Assembly: GCA_002011685.1 (NCBI GenBank)
Contig: MTOL01000232.1
Location: 8,187 to 17,735 of the forward strand
DNA from: Deferribacteres bacterium JdFR-76
Lineage (GTDB): Bacteria > Zhuqueibacterota > JdFR-76
Direction of reading: 5' to 3'
DNA length: 9,549 nucleotides
In this document: positions 6,533-9,549 of the stretch, one piece after another
Layout of the letters: every line of letters starts with the position of its first letter
How positions within the stretch are numbered: position 1 is the stretch's first letter
Program-made: the position numbers and the translations under genes
Notes under the pieces: model-generated
What the model saw: only the letters and a program-made list of their open reading frames with translations
What the model was told of the DNA's origin: nothing
Database searches by the model: none

Positions 6533-7837
6533 TTACAGTTTTTCCGAAATACTAACATAAATATCCTGCAATTTTGAATAAGCATGGTCAATACGATTCC
6601 TGGCCCAATAATAACAAAACGAAAACAAAATCCCAATCCCTAACCCGAAAATCGTGGTCCACAGCGCTTCAAAAATTCCTTTCGAAAGCTGCTGAATCAT
6701 ACCCGACCCTTCTTGTGCAAATGAGGCGAGTCTTTCAAAAGACTGGGACAGGCCAGTTACCGTCCCGAACAGACCGACCAGTGGTGCAAGCGAAGCAATG
6801 GTCCACAACCATTCGACCTTGGACAGATCCTCAACTTGAGACAATTCACTCTCGGCGCGGTTTTCCATGGCACGGTCAATCTCTTCGGACGCCTGAACGC
6901 CAAGGTGGCCGTTGGCAAGATGATTTTGAAGTCCGGCATACAGCACGTTTACGATAGGCAAACCAATGGTCTTTTTCACTGGCTCCAGTTTACTGCGAAT
7001 ATAACCCAAAAAGCCTGGCTCAGACTTCTTCGCATATTCACGATTAATATCAATCAGTGAATCTCTTACTTTTTCCAGGTCATTGTATCCCATATTGTTC
7101 CACCATTCCAAAAAACTGGACTTACTATCGCCGTGATTTGTATTTTCTCTTCCGGAAATGCATTGATGAATTGAACGAATTATCTTTTCCCAATTGTCCA
7201 GGACAGTCAAAACCTTACCATAAACGACACCTCTCACATCAAAATAGCGCAATGTAGGTATTGTCTGAAAGAAGAATAGAAACAGCCCCATCACAAGAAG
7301 GTAATATTCAAGAGCAAATGCAGCCTTTCCCAACCCCGTAGAATCGTCATAAATTTCGCTGCGGCCAACTAACATCAGCAACAACCGTCCTGTGAATAAA
7401 CTTGAAAAGGAGAAACCGGAAGAAGATGGCCCTTTGGCATACACTTTTCCAGGAGCGTATATAAATTGCAAACTATCCAACGTATCCGACCGATCCCCCA
7501 CTGCCAGGATTTTCGTAAACAACGTGTCTCCCATGTGAACGGGAGGAAAAGTCCATGTCGCCTCGCCTGTACTGGAAGGGAGGACTTCATGACTGAGATA
7601 AAGGCTCCCCTTGCCCATCCGATATAGTACCTGATACTTTGAAGGAAGCTGATCCTGCTTCCCCGAAAACGTCCATGAAACAGTAAGTGCTGCCTTTCGC
7701 GGGATCAGACCAAGAAATTTCTCCACGTCCACCTTGCGTTCGGTTATTTGTATTTGGGCATGCAGTAAATCGATCCACAAAAAAGAAACCAGTCCAACAA
7801 ACAGTAGGACCGCCGGTTTAAACTTCCTGCGTTTCAC
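6533..7837 (-). CDS. exbB: ExbB/TolQ/MotA-family proton channel with signal peptide and extra periplasmic domain (434 aa)
   Basis: The start is GTG at 7837 with GGGAGGG 5 nt upstream. Residues 1-27 form a signal peptide (MKRRKFK, hydrophobic core, LLHA before Q28). Residues about 29-130 are a beta-rich domain with an Fn3-like flavour (LTVSWTFSG, YQVLYRMGKGSLYLSHEV). A membrane helix follows at about 174-193, then a large cytoplasmic loop. The MotA/TolQ/ExbB core is C-terminal: TM2 at about 343-363 with the GLFGTVTGL motif (T359, T361), and TM3 at about 387-408 with GIFEALWTTIFGLGIGI (E390, T394, T395), matching the conserved Thr and Glu positions of ExbB/TolQ. It would form the pentameric proton channel with the two ExbD proteins encoded just downstream. 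Ordinary ExbB (about 240 aa) has no signal peptide or periplasmic Fn3-like domain; that fusion is the unusual part. The call of family is firm, the domain name tentative. Confidence 0.9.
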   Translation of the reverse strand: MKRRKFKPAVLLFVGLVSFLWIDLLHAQIQITERKVDVEKFLGLIPRKAALTVSWTFSGKQDQLPSKYQVLYRMGKGSLYLSHEVLPSSTGEATWTFPPVHMGDTLFTKILAVGDRSDTLDSLQFIYAPGKVYAKGPSSSGFSFSSLFTGRLLLMLVGRSEIYDDSTGLGKAAFALEYYLLVMGLFLFFFQTIPTLRYFDVRGVVYGKVLTVLDNWEKIIRSIHQCISGRENTNHGDSKSSFLEWWNNMGYNDLEKVRDSLIDINREYAKKSEPGFLGYIRSKLEPVKKTIGLPIVNVLYAGLQNHLANGHLGVQASEEIDRAMENRAESELSQVEDLSKVEWLWTIASLAPLVGLFGTVTGLSQSFERLASFAQEGSGMIQQLSKGIFEALWTTIFGLGIGILFSFCYYWARNRIDHAYSKLQDIYVSISEKL

Positions 7838-7842
7838 GTTTT

Positions 7843-7849
7843 CCCTCCC
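7843..7849 (-). promoter_or_regulatory. Shine-Dalgarno site for the GTG start of the ExbB-like gene
   Basis: The minus strand reads GGGAGGG, 5 nt before the GTG at 7837. It selects the GTG start, and the product then begins with a well-formed signal peptide. Confidence 0.65.
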
Positions 7850-7862
7850 TTTAAATAATGTT

Positions 7863-8531
7863 CTAAATATTGGAATAAAACTTGACCCGTAAAGATATTG
7901 GCCCTGTAAGTTCGATTATTTTGTAAAAGATGTTCTTTATTTTGCCGTATAAATTTTCGACTGGCTGAGATTTTGGTAACGTTTCAACATAAATTCCAAT
8001 TCCCCACAAAATCCTTAGATCCCAAAATGAAAAATTATTGAGGCTAATTCCCGTAAAAAGCTCTATTGGAATTTGCCCCAGACCAAAATAATAATTCGCC
8101 GCGTTCAGATCGATGAACGTTCGAACGATTTCGTCTCCATAAATTGCCTCAGCTTCAAGATAGGGCAGAATGTTCAAGCCGGAATATTTCGCATACCCTG
8201 CTTTTATATAGGGACGGATTCGCCAGAAAGAGGTTTTAAAACTCAAGAAACCATATCCCTGAACCGCTCTATCCGCCAAAAACCATTTTCCAACTCCAAA
8301 CTGAACAGAGAGTGAATCAAACACGAAAAATTTCCTCAACGACGCCGAGGATATCTGGCCATGAACGCCACCAAAATTATGCTTTTGCCCACTTATTGCA
8401 TTCAATCTATTCATATGACCAAAATTCAAATACATAGACTTGAACTGAACCTTGAACTCAGACGTCCTAGATAAAATTCCTATGAGAACAACTCTAAAAA
8501 CTTTTGATGCTTTCTCCAGATAAGGCGGCAA
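7863..8531 (-). CDS. Unrecognised beta-rich protein, possible outer-membrane barrel; 5' end uncertain
   Basis: I do not recognise this gene. From about residue 60 to the end the translation is a series of alternating hydrophobic/polar, aromatic-rich strands (FGVGKWFLAD, YGFLSFKTSFWRIRPYIKAG, WGIGIYVETLP, ISLRVKFYS), typical of a small outer-membrane barrel, though it ends in I rather than F/W/Y. The only start in good position is a TTG at 8531, with AAAGGA just 2 nt before it, which is too close. No convincing signal peptide follows; VFRVVLIGIL is a weak candidate. The same frame stays open 24 codons further upstream to a TAG at 8606-8604 and reads protein-like (DVFFQAETDEIKF). The gene may thus have lost its 5' end. 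It is more A+T-rich than the genes downstream. It ends 25 nt before the ExbB-like gene, so it may be the first gene of that operon. Confidence 0.55.
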   Translation of the reverse strand: MPPYLEKASKVFRVVLIGILSRTSEFKVQFKSMYLNFGHMNRLNAISGQKHNFGGVHGQISSASLRKFFVFDSLSVQFGVGKWFLADRAVQGYGFLSFKTSFWRIRPYIKAGYAKYSGLNILPYLEAEAIYGDEIVRTFIDLNAANYYFGLGQIPIELFTGISLNNFSFWDLRILWGIGIYVETLPKSQPVENLYGKIKNIFYKIIELTGPISLRVKFYSNI

Positions 8532-8879
8532 AATCCTTTCTGCTTTATTTTCAGTCGTAAATTTTATCTCATCTGTCTCAGCTTGAAAGAATACATCACT
8601 CTTCTATTTCTATTTTTATTTATATCTATATGAGTAACACAGCCTGCATTCGAATATACCTTTCAAATATCAAGTGGAAAGCAACGCTTTGCCAATTATT
8701 TATTCTGAAAAGGCATGAATAGGAATCTATTTATCCAATCATTTTGAATCTCTTAATAAACAATATACCTGAATGATAAACTGATTTTAAATTCCCTCTC
8801 TAAAATCCTCCCTCAGCGTTTAAGTCCAATTTGGAACATTTCACTTGCCTCTTTTTTTAATAAGCCCCTTAGTTTCGAA
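8532..8879 (-). other. A+T-rich 348-nt spacer, no clear gene
   Basis: No frame of useful length is present apart from the 24-codon extension in frame with the gene that follows (8603-8532). The part at 8600-8640 is low-complexity, almost only A and T on runs of TTTAT/TATTT. No hairpin followed by a T-tract in the minus-strand sense is visible after the stop at 8880. Because every gene reads leftwards, this is the most likely place for a promoter of the ExbB/ExbD/TonB cluster. Confidence 0.5.
8666..8695 (-). promoter_or_regulatory. Weak candidate sigma70-type promoter upstream of the cluster
   Basis: On the minus strand TTGGCA (8695-8690, one mismatch to TTGACA) is followed after 18 nt by GATATT (8671-8666, two mismatches to TATAAT). 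It lies about 135 nt before the TTG at 8531. In A+T-rich DNA such pairs occur by chance, and the host's promoter consensus is unknown, so this is only a candidate. Confidence 0.2.
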
Positions 8880-9549
8880 TCAATTTAGATCTACCTTTGT
8901 AGAATGAAAAAATCTTCTGTAGTTCCCTTCAAAAATCTTTGCCCATTCTCTTAATTCAAACTCCTTGGCAAACTTCAAACCCAAAAGTATAAATTCCGGC
9001 CTCAGATCGGCCGAAAGTAGTTTTCTCCCAGGTCTATCCAGTTCAATAGGAATCTGTGCGTAATTTGGGAATTTTTCTCTGTTGAAACGCGCATAAAATT
9101 GATGTCTTTTAAGAATGTTCTCGAAATAGCCCTCTATTTTTTGAGTATCCAACTTCAATCTTTCTTGCCTCGATAGGAGGATCAGTGACTTCAACAGGGC
9201 CAGTTCCGCAAGGGCTTCATACATGTACTCTTTCGTATTTTTCTTTACCTTTTCCAGCAAACTGTCCGCCTCAGCCAGCTGAATGCTATTCTTTGCAATA
9301 TGCAATTTCGCAATTCCCAATAGATAAAAGAGCTTGTCAGAATACCGAATAAAAGGATCTGAACCTATCCACTCATTTATGGTTTTCCAATCATCAGTAA
9401 TTGCAAGGCTTTCCACATATCTCACCGTATCCTCATAAGAAAACTGTTCGTTCTTTTTTTGTGCATCAGCAAAGTAGTGGATGGCCTTCCTGGCCATGGA
9501 TTTGGCGTCATCCACATCTTCCGAATACTGTTCGCGGACCGCTCTTTTT
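8880..9549 (-). CDS. All-helical TPR-like protein, C-terminal part (5' end outside window)
   Basis: The frame is open from the right edge to the TGA at 8882-8880, about 222 codons. A GTG at 9515 could be taken as a start, but the frame continues upstream of it to the edge with protein-like sequence (VREQYSEDVDDAK), and no ribosome binding site precedes it. I therefore treat the gene as cut by the window. The translation is almost entirely amphipathic helices with TPR-like pairing: AKSMARKAIHYFADAQ, then YEDTVRYVESLAITDDWKTI, KLFYLLGIAKLHIA, and YMYEALAELALLKSLILLS. No signal peptide or catalytic motif is in the visible part. It is separated from the ExbB/ExbD cluster by 331-348 nt of A+T-rich DNA and may be its own unit, but a second TPR protein next to the motor operon fits a shared envelope role. 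Confidence 0.7.
   Translation of the reverse strand, partial: KRAVREQYSEDVDDAKSMARKAIHYFADAQKKNEQFSYEDTVRYVESLAITDDWKTINEWIGSDPFIRYSDKLFYLLGIAKLHIAKNSIQLAEADSLLEKVKKNTKEYMYEALAELALLKSLILLSRQERLKLDTQKIEGYFENILKRHQFYARFNREKFPNYAQIPIELDRPGRKLLSADLRPEFILLGLKFAKEFELREWAKIFEGNYRRFFHSTKVDLN

Noticed and set aside
8825..8857. A short palindrome (TCCAATTTGGA at 8825-8835) followed by a run of seven T near 8851-8857 on the plus strand, as a terminator.
   Set aside because: The T-run has the wrong polarity for the minus-strand genes, there is no plus-strand gene to terminate, and the palindrome is too far from the run and A+T-rich.

Overview
All genes in this window lie on the minus strand and read leftwards, from the right edge towards position 1. 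The base composition is moderate in G+C, with a visibly A+T-rich stretch at about 7,860-8,880. Several genes have good Shine-Dalgarno sequences, including two with GTG starts. The proteins are envelope proteins of a two-membrane bacterium. An outer-membrane beta-barrel of the PorV/PorQ type, one ExbB/TolQ channel with two ExbD genes, and a large TPR + NHL-repeat exported protein together fit a member of the FCB superphylum or a related candidate phylum such as KSB1, Calditrichota or Ignavibacteria. The strong Shine-Dalgarno sites argue against Bacteroidetes proper. This taxonomic placement is inference; no marker gene is present.

Layout in transcription order: (1) 9549-8880, the C-terminal part of an all-helical, TPR-like protein that enters from outside the window. 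(2) 8879-8532, an A+T-rich spacer with one weak promoter candidate and no clear terminator. (3) 8531-7863, a small protein rich in beta strands and aromatic residues, perhaps an outer-membrane barrel, with an unclear or damaged 5' end. (4) 7837-6533, an ExbB/TolQ/MotA-family proton channel carrying a signal peptide and an extra periplasmic beta domain. (5) 6504-5791 and (6) 5767-5210, two different ExbD/TolR proteins. (7) 5185-4619, a small TonB-like protein. (8) 4581-1405, a 1058-residue exported protein with TPR-type helices, a beta-rich middle and C-terminal NHL-type repeats. (9) 1259-1, a PorV/PorQ-like barrel starting at GTG and running off the left edge.

Genes 4 to 8 are 23-37 nt apart and look like one operon, probably with gene 3 upstream and gene 9 (145 nt further on) downstream. 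The simplest model is a dedicated proton-motive-force device. The ExbB pentamer with an ExbD pair (possibly a heterodimer) would drive the TonB-like protein across the periplasm. The large TPR/NHL protein would act as periplasmic scaffold, and the PorV-like barrel would be the outer-membrane partner. No TonB-dependent receptor (plug plus 22-strand barrel) is visible, so what is energised is unknown. One TolQ-type subunit, two TolR-type subunits, a TonB domain, a TPR protein and outer-membrane barrels also resemble in composition the Agl-Glt gliding machinery of myxobacteria, but I see this only as an analogy. No RNA genes, insertion sequences, CRISPR arrays or transposases were seen.
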